Counted from the first letter of the stretch, positions 54,330 through 63,585 are shown. The stretch is 64,000 bases of DNA from UBA6059 sp964351595 (GCA_964351595.1 CAYGOT010000009.1:1-64000), one strand, 5' to 3'. Notes: generated by a model not told the origin, from the sequence alone. Translations and numbers: made by a program.

Positions 54330-55787
54330 ATGGACAAAGAGAAACGCCAACCTTCATTACTGGAGGCCTTCATTCCCATTATTTTCCTGATCATCCTACT
54401 CTCCTTCAACGTCAGTGTTTTTGGAGATGATGCGCTGGCAGGCAGCAATCAGATAGTGCTGATCTTGTCTACCGCCGTAGCGGCCCTTGTGGCCGCACGA
54501 CTAGGCTTTGACTGGAATGAGTTGCAGGAAGGAATCGTGAAGAGTATCAGTTCTGCAATGACCTCTCTGCTGATCCTATTGTTGATAGGATCGTTGGCAG
54601 GTACCTGGTTGATCAGTGGGATCGTACCCGCAATGATCTACTATGGACTGCAAATCCTGAGTCCCGGCATTTTTCTGTTTGCCGCATGTATCGTCTGTGC
54701 TATCGTGAGTATTGCGACGGGTAGTTCGTGGACTACTGCTGCTACGGTTGGTATAGCATTGATAGGTATCGGCAAAGCATTGGGGATCTCAGAAGGACTG
54801 ATTGCCGGAGCTATTCTAAGCGGCGCTTACTTTGGCGATAAGATGTCTCCACTATCAGATACGACCAATCTAGCCCCGGCGATGGCAGGCACTGACCTTT
54901 TTACCCACATCAGGTACATGGCTTATACCACCTTTCCATCAATCACTATTTCCCTGATACTCTTTCTAATTATAGGCTTTAGCTCAGGAAGTGATGGAGC
55001 TATCTCCAATACGGCCGTGATGCTCAGTGCCATCGAGTCCAAATTCAATATCACTGCTCTTCTATTCATAGTGCCTATTGTCGTGGTGGTGCTGATCGTG
55101 AGAAAGACACCAGCTATTCCCGCGTTGTTGGTGGGTACGCTGTTGGGAGGGGTTTTTGCGTTGATTTTCCAGCCCAATATTGTGCGAGAGGTGGCCGGTA
55201 TCACCGGCAGCACGCTTGATGTGATGTTTGTAGGCGTGATGAAGGCGCTCTACGGCTCTGTCGCTGTGTCTACCGACAATGACATGGTCAACGAACTCTT
55301 AAGTTCAGGAGGCATGTACGGCATGTTGGGTACCATCTGGCTTATCCTATCGGCAATGGCCTTTGGTGGGGTCATGGAGAAAGCCGGACTCTTGAAACGC
55401 ATCGCTTCAGCTGTGATCTCCTTAGTCAACAGTACGGGATCATTGATTGCCTCTACTGTCGGCACCTGTGTATTTTTCAACATTACAGCATCTGACCAGT
55501 ACTTAGCAATAGTCGTTCCCGGTAGGATGTACGCTGATATCTACTGCGAAAGAGGGCTGGCTGCTCAGAATCTTAGCCGAACTTTAGAAGATAGCGGAAC
55601 GGTCACCTCGGTATTGATCCCATGGAATACTTGCGGCGCATATCACTCTACAGTGCTCGGAGTAGGTACATTGGCCTATGCCCCATACTGCTTTTTCAAT
55701 ATCATTAGTCCATTTATGACCATACTCTTTGCTTACCTCAATATCAGAATCAAAAGATTGGTGGGTGCTGAAAAGGTAGCCGCTTAA
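54330..55787 (+). CDS. nhaC: NhaC-family Na+/H+ antiporter
   Basis: 485 residues, about 12 membrane segments. The family motif GAILSGAYFGDKMSPLSDTT with the following NLAPAMAGTDLF and LIPWNTCGAYHSTVLGV identify NhaC. It expels sodium in exchange for protons, in keeping with a marine habitat. Its stop overlaps the next ATG (TAATG). Confidence 0.92.
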   Translation: MDKEKRQPSLLEAFIPIIFLIILLSFNVSVFGDDALAGSNQIVLILSTAVAALVAARLGFDWNELQEGIVKSISSAMTSLLILLLIGSLAGTWLISGIVPAMIYYGLQILSPGIFLFAACIVCAIVSIATGSSWTTAATVGIALIGIGKALGISEGLIAGAILSGAYFGDKMSPLSDTTNLAPAMAGTDLFTHIRYMAYTTFPSITISLILFLIIGFSSGSDGAISNTAVMLSAIESKFNITALLFIVPIVVVVLIVRKTPAIPALLVGTLLGGVFALIFQPNIVREVAGITGSTLDVMFVGVMKALYGSVAVSTDNDMVNELLSSGGMYGMLGTIWLILSAMAFGGVMEKAGLLKRIASAVISLVNSTGSLIASTVGTCVFFNITASDQYLAIVVPGRMYADIYCERGLAAQNLSRTLEDSGTVTSVLIPWNTCGAYHSTVLGVGTLAYAPYCFFNIISPFMTILFAYLNIRIKRLVGAEKVAA

Positions 55788-56374
55788 TGTATCCTGAGAA
55801 AATCACAAAAGATGAGGTCAATGAGCTACCTCTGATCAAGTATGAAGGGCCAATTGCCTTGATTGACAAGGAAGAGGACTATAAGAAAGCACTTTCAGAA
55901 TTGAGAAAAGCCACTGTTATTGGCTTTGACACAGAGACACGGCCAGCTTTCAAGAAGGGCCAGTCCTTTGATGTTGCGCTGATACAGCTGGCGATCCCGG
56001 GGATTGTTTTTCTGATAAGGCTCAACTTACTTGGACTGAGAGACGGCCTTATCGGGATATTTGAGAACCCTGATATCAGGAAAGTCGGGATCAGCATCCG
56101 AGATGACATTATTGACCTTCAAAAGATGAATTCTTTTGCGCCACAGAACGTATTTGAGATCAATGATGCAACAGCCAATATCGGGATCATAAATCAGGGC
56201 GTCAGAAATCTTTCCGGGATTATTCTGGAGTCCAGAATTTCTAAAAGCCAGCAGACATCAAATTGGGAGAACCCAACGCTTCATCCGAAGCAACAAGTTT
56301 ACGCAGCTACTGACGCGTGGGTATGCCTTGAGATTTATGAGAAGCTGTTGAGACAGGGTTTTATAGAAGACTGA
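55787..56374 (+). CDS. DEDD 3'-5' exonuclease (RNase D-like domain)
   Basis: 195 residues. Exo I (VIGFDTETRP, about 44-53), Exo II (VGISIRDDIIDL) and Exo III (QVYAATDAWVCLEIY, Y-x3-D form) are present, so the DEDDy site looks complete. It lacks the HRDC domains of RNase D and is probably a small single-domain exonuclease acting on RNA or DNA. Converges on the IMPACT gene with a 14-nt overlap. Confidence 0.88.
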   Translation: MYPEKITKDEVNELPLIKYEGPIALIDKEEDYKKALSELRKATVIGFDTETRPAFKKGQSFDVALIQLAIPGIVFLIRLNLLGLRDGLIGIFENPDIRKVGISIRDDIIDLQKMNSFAPQNVFEINDATANIGIINQGVRNLSGIILESRISKSQQTSNWENPTLHPKQQVYAATDAWVCLEIYEKLLRQGFIED

Positions 56375-56957
56375 CCTTGATCAGACTATTGAGCGCGAAT
56401 GCTTCCGGAAGCCGATCCGCCTGACTTTTGAGTATCTCTCCCTGGATCAAACAATCTGAGGTAAACTCTTGATTCATGATGTCTACAGGCAGTTCGTTGA
56501 GTTTGCGCATCACCTCGTTGGTCTCAGTATAGGGGAATCGTACCTCAATCTTTTGAGTGATTTTCTTTTCAACTATGGTAGCATTTTCAAGGGCAGCAGT
56601 AGCGGCAGTACGGTAGGCGTGGATCAACCCACCAACTCCGAGTTTGGTGCCACCAAAGTATCTGACAACCACTATTAGTGTGTTGAGGACCTCAAAAGAC
56701 TTAATCTGACCTAGAATTGGGTCTCCGGCCGAGTGATTGGGCTCCCCGTCATCATTGGCTCTTGTCCGCACCTCATCTATACCGAGGCTGTAAGCATAGC
56801 AGTGGTGTCGTGCATCATAGTACTGCTTTCTCAATTCCGATAGGTGCTCGCTCACTTCCTCCTCGGAGCTGGCTGCTAGCGCTACCGCAATGAATTTACT
56901 TCCCTTTTCTTTGTAGAAGCCTTCTCCAGAGCGCCCTATGGTCAGGTAGGTGTCCAT
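56361..56957 (-). CDS. IMPACT/YigZ-family protein
   Basis: 198 residues. The family core is clear: KGSKFIAVALAASSEEEV, DARHHCYAYSLG, NDDGEPNHSAGDPIL and VVVRYFGGTKLGVGGLIHAY, with a ferredoxin-like C-terminal domain. The family has been connected with translation control and proline peptidase-like activities; the role is unsettled. It precedes no obvious operon partner except the TPR gene 1 nt upstream. Confidence 0.92.
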   Translation of the reverse strand: MDTYLTIGRSGEGFYKEKGSKFIAVALAASSEEEVSEHLSELRKQYYDARHHCYAYSLGIDEVRTRANDDGEPNHSAGDPILGQIKSFEVLNTLIVVVRYFGGTKLGVGGLIHAYRTAATAALENATIVEKKITQKIEVRFPYTETNEVMRKLNELPVDIMNQEFTSDCLIQGEILKSQADRLPEAFALNSLIKVSLL

Positions 56958-58082
56958 CTACAATTCCTTCAGATATCTCTTGGCTTCCTTTTCGATCATG
57001 TCATTATCATTAATCGACATGGCCTTTTCAAAATTGGTTCTGGCGGCTTCTTTATTATTATTCTGCAAATCTATCCTGCCTAATCCCAGATAGGCTATGG
57101 CCTCATAATAGGAGCCCTTGTCCGTAAGCTTGCCGGTGGCAAGCGCGTCATTGTAAAACCTGGCTGCCGGTTCTTTTGCCTTGATCCACTTTTCCAGTAG
57201 GTAACCTTTCATGCTCTGTCCCAGAAGGAGGTAGTAGGGATTGTCGGCATCAAGGAATCTCTCAGCTATTGGCTCTGCCAACTCAAACTCATTATACATG
57301 ATGTAGCACTCAAGTAGCTTGGCCTTAAAGTATTGATTGTTGGGATACTGATCAGTCAGCCGGAGTAAGTAGTCCTTGGCCTTCACAGGCTCCATCTCGT
57401 AGCGCAGGTAGATATAGCTCAAGTAGAGATGGGCCTCTACATTGGAGAGCACCGCCTTTTGAGTAGCTGTATGAATCTGTTCCAGCCCCAGCTCAATATC
57501 ACCACTTCTAAAGAACCAGAGGAAGGGTTTGTAAATGGGATGACGCTGAGGATACTTCTCTCTGAAATAATTGTAGATACCTGTCGTCAAGTAGAATTCA
57601 GGATACTCTTCGACGAGATCAAAGCCAGACTTGATAAGTCCATAAGTCTTTCTTGCCTCACCCAAAGCTTTCATGTAATTGCCATCATCTGCATAATATT
57701 CTGCGAGCATTCCCCTGGCGGACATCTCAAAAAAGACTCCTTCCGCGTGATCTTTGTCTACATCAAGCAACTTTTGGGCGGCTGTGATTGATTCCTGTAG
57801 CAGTGCTTCGTGTTTGGCAAATTCCGGTAGGGAAGTTTTCATGGGAAAAACTGACCAGCTAATGGCTAGTGCCCGCATCATCGGAACCACTGGATGTCCG
57901 GGAAGTTGCTCGCTCACCTCGGCGATGATCAACTCGGCAGAGTCCGGCTGCTGATTGTAGATAAATCGCGTGCCTTGCTTGACCAGTTTGATATTGGCAG
58001 GGTCGTCAAATAGCGCATATTGAGCTGATACACTGTGCTCAAAAAATAGCAGAATGGCTGATAGTAGTACCCTAAGGATCAT
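56958..58082 (-). CDS. Secreted TPR-rich protein
   Basis: About 374 residues from ATG 58082 (a start at 58133 is possible); signal peptide about 1-21 (FFEHSVSAQ). The rest is TPR-like helical repeat, e.g. VKAKDYLLRLTDQYPNNQYF and AIAYLGLGRIDLQNNNKEAA. Probably a periplasmic scaffold. Its stop is adjacent to the IMPACT start. Confidence 0.78.
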   Translation of the reverse strand: MILRVLLSAILLFFEHSVSAQYALFDDPANIKLVKQGTRFIYNQQPDSAELIIAEVSEQLPGHPVVPMMRALAISWSVFPMKTSLPEFAKHEALLQESITAAQKLLDVDKDHAEGVFFEMSARGMLAEYYADDGNYMKALGEARKTYGLIKSGFDLVEEYPEFYLTTGIYNYFREKYPQRHPIYKPFLWFFRSGDIELGLEQIHTATQKAVLSNVEAHLYLSYIYLRYEMEPVKAKDYLLRLTDQYPNNQYFKAKLLECYIMYNEFELAEPIAERFLDADNPYYLLLGQSMKGYLLEKWIKAKEPAARFYNDALATGKLTDKGSYYEAIAYLGLGRIDLQNNNKEAARTNFEKAMSINDNDMIEKEAKRYLKEL

Positions 58083-58176
58083 TGATGTCGATTGTGAGAT
58101 AGATCGTTTCCCGCGATTGGTTCCATGAAACACTAACAGATTCTGACAAACATAATTGTTTTACTTTAGCTGAAGT

Positions 58177-59085
58177 ATGTCTACTGCGGCTTCTTTTGAG
58201 GTAATTGATGGGTGGGGTGAGATGCCTGGAAACCTTCTTTTCGATCCAATTCTTTACAACCAGAATGCATTTATCGAGCTGAAAGACTACCACAGCCTGA
58301 AAACTTTTGTGGCGCTTGATCAAAGTGGTCAAATATTGGCTCGATTGCGACTTGCAAGGTCGCACAAAGATGCTAATTGGGTGAGTCTACCAGGTGCGCC
58401 TTTTGGGGGTATTGAAGCCACCTCCCGGTACAACAGCTTTGATTTTTTGATTTACATAAAATCTCAGTTCAGAATCGACGAGGTAATAGAATTAAGAGCT
58501 TCACCAGCTATATATGCGGATCATCACCAAGCTATAATAGATGCAGGGTTCAGTATATCTGGAGAAGAGATAAATCATCATGTAGGGCTGAGCTCCGATA
58601 TTCAATTACATACCATGGAGGTGCGTAGGCTGAAAAAAGCTGAGGCGGCAGGATGTGCATTCAAGAAGTGGCCCTTGGATGGGGAAGGCGCAACAAAACT
58701 CCATGACTTTATTTCAGAATGTAGAAAAGCTCAGGGTCTTACGATTAATATCGGCGAGAGAGATTTTAAAAGAACTATTGATGCTCTGCCGTCTGCCTAT
58801 CAGGCTTATGTTGTGGAGCTGGAGAACCAGATAATTGCAGCTACCGTGGTGGTCAAAGTGACAAATGATATCGCCTACAATTATCTACCAGCTTCTGACA
58901 AGGCCTATCATCTCCTGAGTCCTATGGTGCTATTGATGGATAGACTTTATGTCGAGCTGAGGAATCAAGGATTCAAGACCTTGGACTGGGGAGTTACATC
59001 GATAGATGGGGCTGAACAAAAATCCCTTGCCAGGTTTAAAGAGGCGATGGGGGCGGTGAGGAGTAGGAAGCTTACTTATTGCTAA
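58177..59085 (+). CDS. FemAB/GNAT-like acyltransferase
   Basis: 302 residues. Two tandem GNAT-like halves are likely: an N-terminal part with QILARLRLARSHKDANWVSL and a C-terminal part with AYVVELENQIIAATVVVKV, YNYLPASDKAYHLLSPMVLL and GFKTLDWGVTSIDG, the layout of FemAB/DUF482-type aminoacyl or acetyl transferases. It sits by two glycosyltransferases, so a role in surface polymer modification is plausible. The 3' end is interlocked by 4 nt with the GT4 gene's. Confidence 0.72.
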   Translation: MSTAASFEVIDGWGEMPGNLLFDPILYNQNAFIELKDYHSLKTFVALDQSGQILARLRLARSHKDANWVSLPGAPFGGIEATSRYNSFDFLIYIKSQFRIDEVIELRASPAIYADHHQAIIDAGFSISGEEINHHVGLSSDIQLHTMEVRRLKKAEAAGCAFKKWPLDGEGATKLHDFISECRKAQGLTINIGERDFKRTIDALPSAYQAYVVELENQIIAATVVVKVTNDIAYNYLPASDKAYHLLSPMVLLMDRLYVELRNQGFKTLDWGVTSIDGAEQKSLARFKEAMGAVRSRKLTYC

Positions 59086-60257
59086 GTATTATGTGAATGC
59101 ACGTTTTCGTAAACGGCCATGATCTGCTGGCATATCATTTTGCTCGAGTATTTTTCAAGGAAGGTTTTCCTGATATGCTTTTCATCGAATGAATGATAGT
59201 TATTCATCATTTTCTCAGTCGCCAACCTGAGCGCTTCTTCATCATTTGGAGAAGTTAGTAGCCCGGTTCGAGAAGTGACCATCTCTGGAATACCGCCAAC
59301 GGCTGTAGCCAGAACAGGCAGCCCTGAAGCCATAGCTTCAATAATTACAAGTGGGTTATTGTCGAAGTGGGAGGGTAATATTAAAAACGCACTAGTTCCA
59401 AGATGCTCACTGATTTCCGGTTTTGTGAGCTCACCGGCCCATTGGATAGACGGGTGTTCCAGTTGTCTGGTTAGTGGGCCGTCTCCGATAAGCTTTAGCT
59501 GCCAGTCAGGGTATTTTTCAGAAATTCTTGGCCATACCTGCAGCAGCTCTGATATGCCCTTTTCTTTTACCATTCGACCGACAAATGTTATGGTATTACC
59601 GGGTTTTCTGATCCTGCCAGTAAAATGCTCCTCCTCAATGAGGTTGGGGATAACAAGTGGCTTAGAACGAGCGTATGGTTTTATTTTTTGAGCCAAGTCG
59701 CCGCTTACTGAGATCACCCGGGAAGCTTTTTTCAAGGCCTCTTTCAAAGGCGGAATAGGCTCACCTCTGCCATCTTGGAGTGAAGAGAAAGGAAAGGGCC
59801 CCATGTGCTCCGTAATAATATAGGGCACATCAAATTCTGCTGATAAGCGCATTGCGATCACACCGGCAGGATGACTCACGTGGGCATGAATCACGTCGAT
59901 CTTTCCAAACTTGTTCTCGAAAGCTACTAGGTTTTCGCGATTGGCCTTGATGATTTGAGATAGGTTCCCGTTACGCCATTTGCGGGTCCAGGTGAAAGCA
60001 GGGGTGAAGTACTCGTACGCATTCGTACTTAGTTGCTTCGAGCAGCTTTTTTTGCGTAAGCCTTCAAGCTTGGATGATACTCTCCACAAATTGGCTTTAT
60101 CCCACCAGAGTGATCGGTCGTGTGATCCCCACAGGCTGACCGCAAAATTGCTTTGTGGAAAGTGCTGAGCCAAAGCAGACACCTGCTCTTTTATAAATAT
60201 TCCTGTGATGGGAAAGTCAGCTGTAGGGTACCAGGAAGGGATTATCAGCACATTCAT
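59082..60257 (-). CDS. GT4 family glycosyltransferase
   Basis: About 391 residues from ATG 60257 (MNVLIIPSWYPT); starts at 60263 or GTG 60287 are possible. GT-B fold with DVIHAHVSHPAGVIAMRL, TFVGRMVKEKGISELLQVWP and LPSHFDNNPLVIIEAMASGL, the donor-site motif of GT4. Likely adds a sugar to a lipopolysaccharide-like or capsular glycan. Confidence 0.88.
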   Translation of the reverse strand: MNVLIIPSWYPTADFPITGIFIKEQVSALAQHFPQSNFAVSLWGSHDRSLWWDKANLWRVSSKLEGLRKKSCSKQLSTNAYEYFTPAFTWTRKWRNGNLSQIIKANRENLVAFENKFGKIDVIHAHVSHPAGVIAMRLSAEFDVPYIITEHMGPFPFSSLQDGRGEPIPPLKEALKKASRVISVSGDLAQKIKPYARSKPLVIPNLIEEEHFTGRIRKPGNTITFVGRMVKEKGISELLQVWPRISEKYPDWQLKLIGDGPLTRQLEHPSIQWAGELTKPEISEHLGTSAFLILPSHFDNNPLVIIEAMASGLPVLATAVGGIPEMVTSRTGLLTSPNDEEALRLATEKMMNNYHSFDEKHIRKTFLEKYSSKMICQQIMAVYENVHSHNT

Positions 60258-60347
60258 CGGCATCAAATCTACAGAGTCCTGCGACACTAGGAAACATAAA
60301 GCTTAAGCTGTGTTAATTTTATGGATTGAATATTCAGCCCCTCTGAT

Positions 60348-61232
60348 ATGTCCTTCCCCAAAACATCTATCCTTTGCCTCTGCTACAATCATGAGTCCTA
60401 TGTTGAAGAGGCTATTGATTCGGCCTTTGGGCAGGACTATGAAAATATTGAAGTCATAGCGGTGGACGATTGTAGTACGGACAAGAGTCGGGATGTTCTT
60501 TCTGACCTTACCAGAAAATATCCCGGTCTACTACTTATCTCCAACTCAGCCAACCTAGGCAATTGTGCCTCCTTCAATAAGGCTTTTAATCAATCTACTG
60601 GTGATTATATCATTGACTTGGCCGGGGATGACATCTTAGCTCCTGACAGGGTCTCTGTTGGAGTGGATGTGCTAGGGTCTGAGAGCGATGACATTGGCGT
60701 TCATTATTGTGATCACGAGTGGATAGACCCTACCGGAAAATCATTGGGATACCAATACGAGAGAAGCAAGGATGGAAGCTTAAGAAATCCACCACCGTCT
60801 GGAGATATTTACGTCGATGTACTTGAGCGATATTTCATCAGTGCGCCCACTATGATGATCCGCAGGCAGGTGCTGGAGCAGCTAGGCGGATATGACGAAA
60901 CTTTGTCATATGAAGATTTTGACTTTTGGGTAAGGTCTTCCAGAAGTTGGAAATACAAATTCTCTAGTGAAGTGCTGGTTAAGAAAAGAGTCCTTCGAAA
61001 CTCACTTTCTAAAAAGCAGTTTCGATTTGGGAGTCAGCACGATCGAAGCACTTTTCAGGTATGTCAAAAGGCACTCAAGCTCAATAAAGGCATTCAGGAG
61101 CATAATGCATTGAGAAGGCGAATCAGCTATGAAAGAAAGCACGCAATCGCCAGTGGAAATCTAAAACTGGCTAAGGATTATTATAGCTTAATTAGGGAGG
61201 TAGATTTGCTCCTGAAGTCACTCAAAAGCTAG
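60348..61232 (+). CDS. GT2 family glycosyltransferase
   Basis: 294 residues. The GT-A signature is clear: SILCLCYNHESYVEEAIDSA, EVIAVDDCSTDKSRDVLSDL, a DLAGDDIL Asp site and EDFDFWVRSS. It lies between the GT4 and RsgA genes and is divergent from the GT4, consistent with a small glycan-assembly cluster ending at waaA. Its stop is interlocked with that of rsgA. Confidence 0.9.
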   Translation: MSFPKTSILCLCYNHESYVEEAIDSAFGQDYENIEVIAVDDCSTDKSRDVLSDLTRKYPGLLLISNSANLGNCASFNKAFNQSTGDYIIDLAGDDILAPDRVSVGVDVLGSESDDIGVHYCDHEWIDPTGKSLGYQYERSKDGSLRNPPPSGDIYVDVLERYFISAPTMMIRRQVLEQLGGYDETLSYEDFDFWVRSSRSWKYKFSSEVLVKKRVLRNSLSKKQFRFGSQHDRSTFQVCQKALKLNKGIQEHNALRRRISYERKHAIASGNLKLAKDYYSLIREVDLLLKSLKS

Positions 61233-62155
61233 CGACGGTTATCACTATCCTGCATCATACTTAAGTAGCTGTAGTAGCGGGAAGTGTGGATTTCACCATT
61301 TTCAAGGGCCTCAAGTATCTTACAGCCGGGCTCTTCCATGTGCTGGCAATCATTGAACTTACAGTCACCTAAAAACCTTCTCATCTCAGGGAAATAGTGA
61401 CTGAGCTCGTGCTTTTCGATCTCGAGAAGGCCAAGTTCTTTGATACCCGGCGTATCAATTATATATGACCTGGGAGCTACCTCAAACACCTCAGCGAACG
61501 TAGTAGTATGAACCCCTTTGTTGGCAAAAGCCGAGACCTCATTTACCTGCTGTTCAGCATCAGGAACAAGTGCATTGAGCAGGGTGGATTTACCCACACC
61601 CGAGTGTCCTGCCATCATCGTGAATTTGTCCGTAAGGAGAGACTTGACTTTGGTCACATCAGCCTTGTCAAAAGCACTGACTATATCAACTTGATAGCCG
61701 ACTTCCTCATACATTTCGACCAGAGGGCGCACTTGCTCGAGATCCTGATCGTCAAGTAGGTCCTTCTTATTAATTAAGATACGAGAAGGTATTCGGTACG
61801 ATTCTGCAGTCACAAGCAGCCTGTCAATAAAGCCAGTAGAGGTCACAGGTTGCTTGATCGTAGCAATGATGATGGCCTGGTCTATATTGGCCGCCAGCAA
61901 ATGTCCATGATCTGTTTTTTTAGGAGACTTCCTAATCATATAGTTAGTCCGCGGCGCTATTTCAGTAATGATCCAGGCATCATTTTGAACCTTGTCTTCT
62001 TCTATGCTCACCCAGTCACCTACCGCAATGGGGTTTGTGATTTTCTTATTAACCAGCTTAAACTTACCTCGCAAGCGGCATTGGTAGTGCTTACCATCTT
62101 CAGCCAATACAGCGTACCATGATCCTGTTGATTTGGTGACTCTCCCCTTAAGCAT
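61229..62155 (-). CDS. rsgA: Ribosome small-subunit GTPase RsgA
   Basis: 308 residues. An N-terminal OB domain (about 1-70) is followed by a circularly permuted GTPase: G4 INKKDL, G1 GHSGVGKST and G3 DTPGIKELG in that order. The C-terminal zinc knuckle (CKFNDCQHMEEPGCKI) completes it. It aids late maturation of the 30S subunit. It overlaps the waaA start by 8 nt. Confidence 0.95.
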   Translation of the reverse strand: MLKGRVTKSTGSWYAVLAEDGKHYQCRLRGKFKLVNKKITNPIAVGDWVSIEEDKVQNDAWIITEIAPRTNYMIRKSPKKTDHGHLLAANIDQAIIIATIKQPVTSTGFIDRLLVTAESYRIPSRILINKKDLLDDQDLEQVRPLVEMYEEVGYQVDIVSAFDKADVTKVKSLLTDKFTMMAGHSGVGKSTLLNALVPDAEQQVNEVSAFANKGVHTTTFAEVFEVAPRSYIIDTPGIKELGLLEIEKHELSHYFPEMRRFLGDCKFNDCQHMEEPGCKILEALENGEIHTSRYYSYLSMMQDSDNRR

Positions 62156-63398
62156 CGATTTTCTCGTTAAGGTAGTCCATGATTATGCTCGTTGCTCCGG
62201 CATTTTCTTCTACTTGTTGGCGAGCACGCCGACCAGCCTCTTTTCTTTTGTCCACGGTATCAAGCAGTAACATAAGCAGTCTTTCAAACTCTGTAGATGA
62301 AGCTATTTCAAAGGCTGCACCATTCTGCACAAGTTCGAGTGCCTCTTGAAACTTGCTGTTTTTCTCATGCTTTGCGAATAATATTGGGATACCCCATGTG
62401 GCGGGCTCCAGCGTGTTGTGCAGTGCTCCACGTGCTCCACCACCTACATAGGCTATATCAGCATATCCGTAGAGCGATGAAAGCATGCCCATGTTATCAA
62501 TAATCATTGGGGTATTCTTAGCAGGATCTTTTGCATCTGCCTCCGAATATCTTACTGAACCCGGGAACAAATCGAGTAATTCCGATACCGTTACCTCATC
62601 CACATTGTGAGGTGCAATGATGACGATTGAAGTCTCAAGCGCCTTCGATAGCCCGGACTTGATCAACTCTAAATCCGAAGGCCAGCTACTGCCTACAACT
62701 ATGACAGGCGCATCTCCAATGAATTTTTCGATGATGGGTAGGCTAGGTTGCTCAGCAGAAATATCGATGACTCTGTCATATCGCGTGTCTCCTGAGATTA
62801 TGCCGTTAGTCACTCCGATAGAATTTAGGAGTTGAAGTGATTGATCATTTTGAACAAAGAAACGATCAAACTTCTTCAGCATGCTCTTATGAAGTCCTCC
62901 GTAGAATTTAAAGAAGGGCTGAGATGGTTTGAAGATCGTACTAATTGACACCAAAGGCACTCTCGCCTCATGAGCTACTGATATATAGTGATACCAAAAT
63001 TCATACTTGACGAATATGGCCAGCTGAGGTCTCGCAATACCTATAAAGGCTCGGGCATTTTCAGGAGTATCGAATGGAAGATACGTGACGAGATCCGCCT
63101 GGTCATAATTCCTGCGCACCTCATAACCACTGGGAGAGAAAAAAGTGAGCAGAATTTTAGTCTGTGGGTGAAGAGATTTGATTGATTCGACAACCGGACG
63201 TCCCTGCTCAAACTCTCCAAGTGACGCGGCGTGAATCCAGATCGGTCTATCGCTTGATCCCGAGGCAAAGTAGTGCCGAAGCTGAGATAAGGCACTTTTT
63301 TGGCCTTCATACAATTTCTTAGCCTTTGGACTAAGGACTGAAGCTACTTTGATAAGAGTGAAATAGAGCCGGGTGGCCAGGTTGTAGATCAGCAGCAT
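62148..63398 (-). CDS. waaA: 3-deoxy-D-manno-octulosonate (Kdo) transferase
   Basis: About 416 residues from ATG 63398 (GTG at 63404 possible). An N-terminal membrane anchor, IWIHAASLGEFEQGRPVVES (catalytic Glu region), VKYEFWYHYIS, GSSWPSDLE and YVGGGARGALHNTLEPATWG give the GT30 fold. It attaches Kdo to lipid A, so the cell makes LPS or lipooligosaccharide. It overlaps rsgA, forming a two-gene unit. Confidence 0.93.
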   Translation of the reverse strand: MLLIYNLATRLYFTLIKVASVLSPKAKKLYEGQKSALSQLRHYFASGSSDRPIWIHAASLGEFEQGRPVVESIKSLHPQTKILLTFFSPSGYEVRRNYDQADLVTYLPFDTPENARAFIGIARPQLAIFVKYEFWYHYISVAHEARVPLVSISTIFKPSQPFFKFYGGLHKSMLKKFDRFFVQNDQSLQLLNSIGVTNGIISGDTRYDRVIDISAEQPSLPIIEKFIGDAPVIVVGSSWPSDLELIKSGLSKALETSIVIIAPHNVDEVTVSELLDLFPGSVRYSEADAKDPAKNTPMIIDNMGMLSSLYGYADIAYVGGGARGALHNTLEPATWGIPILFAKHEKNSKFQEALELVQNGAAFEIASSTEFERLLMLLLDTVDKRKEAGRRARQQVEENAGATSIIMDYLNEKIDA

Positions 63399-63558
63399 TG
63401 TCACAAAAATAGGAAACCCTTGACTACTGGGTTACAGTTTGCATGAGAATGATAGTGGGATTACTCCTTGATTATGGTAATAACTGAATAGATTTCGTCC
63501 CGATTGGATAAGCGTATGGGCTTCAGAGTGCTAGTAGCCGATTGGAGTGGCTATAAAT

Positions 63559-63585
63559 AGAAAGTCCGCCAGGAGCGGACTTTCT
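63559..63585. terminator. Bidirectional terminator
   Basis: AGAAAGTCCGC / GCGGACTTTCT, 11-bp perfect arms with a 5-nt loop, flanked by A and T tracts. It separates the waaA start region from the small minus-strand gene to its right and would terminate the latter. Confidence 0.85.

Larger units (their letters stand above)
14054..60738. repeat. Dispersed 10-mer family CCTAYCGGAA (21 exact copies)
   Basis: Plus-strand TTCCGRTAGG starts at 14054, 29827, 32823, 33731, 36909, 39189, 41887, 42487, 45499, 45968, 46906, 52422, 56835 and 57822; CCTAYCGGAA starts at 27577, 34597, 36623, 36922, 43749, 50199 and 60729. Near copies lie at 27244 (final G), 47636, 48461 and 55348. In genes, 16 of 19 copies read CCTAYCGGAA along the coding strand. 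They fall in three frames: Leu-Pro/Ser-Glu (9), Pro-Thr-Gly (4) and Tyr-Arg-Asn (3), so protein sequence does not explain them. Two copies lie outside genes. Confidence 0.85.
10910..62029. repeat. Dispersed 10-mer CTACCGCAAT (nine copies)
   Basis: CTACCGCAAT, mostly preceded by G or C, occurs at 10911-10920, 43846-43855, 47052-47061, 56882-56891 and 62020-62029 (plus) and as ATTGCGGTAG at 12319-12328, 18373-18382, 41338-41347 and 42273-42282 (minus). It differs from CTACCGGAA by one central base, so both fit CTAYCGSAA. Eight copies are in genes of unrelated function, one (41338) is intergenic. Confidence 0.75.
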
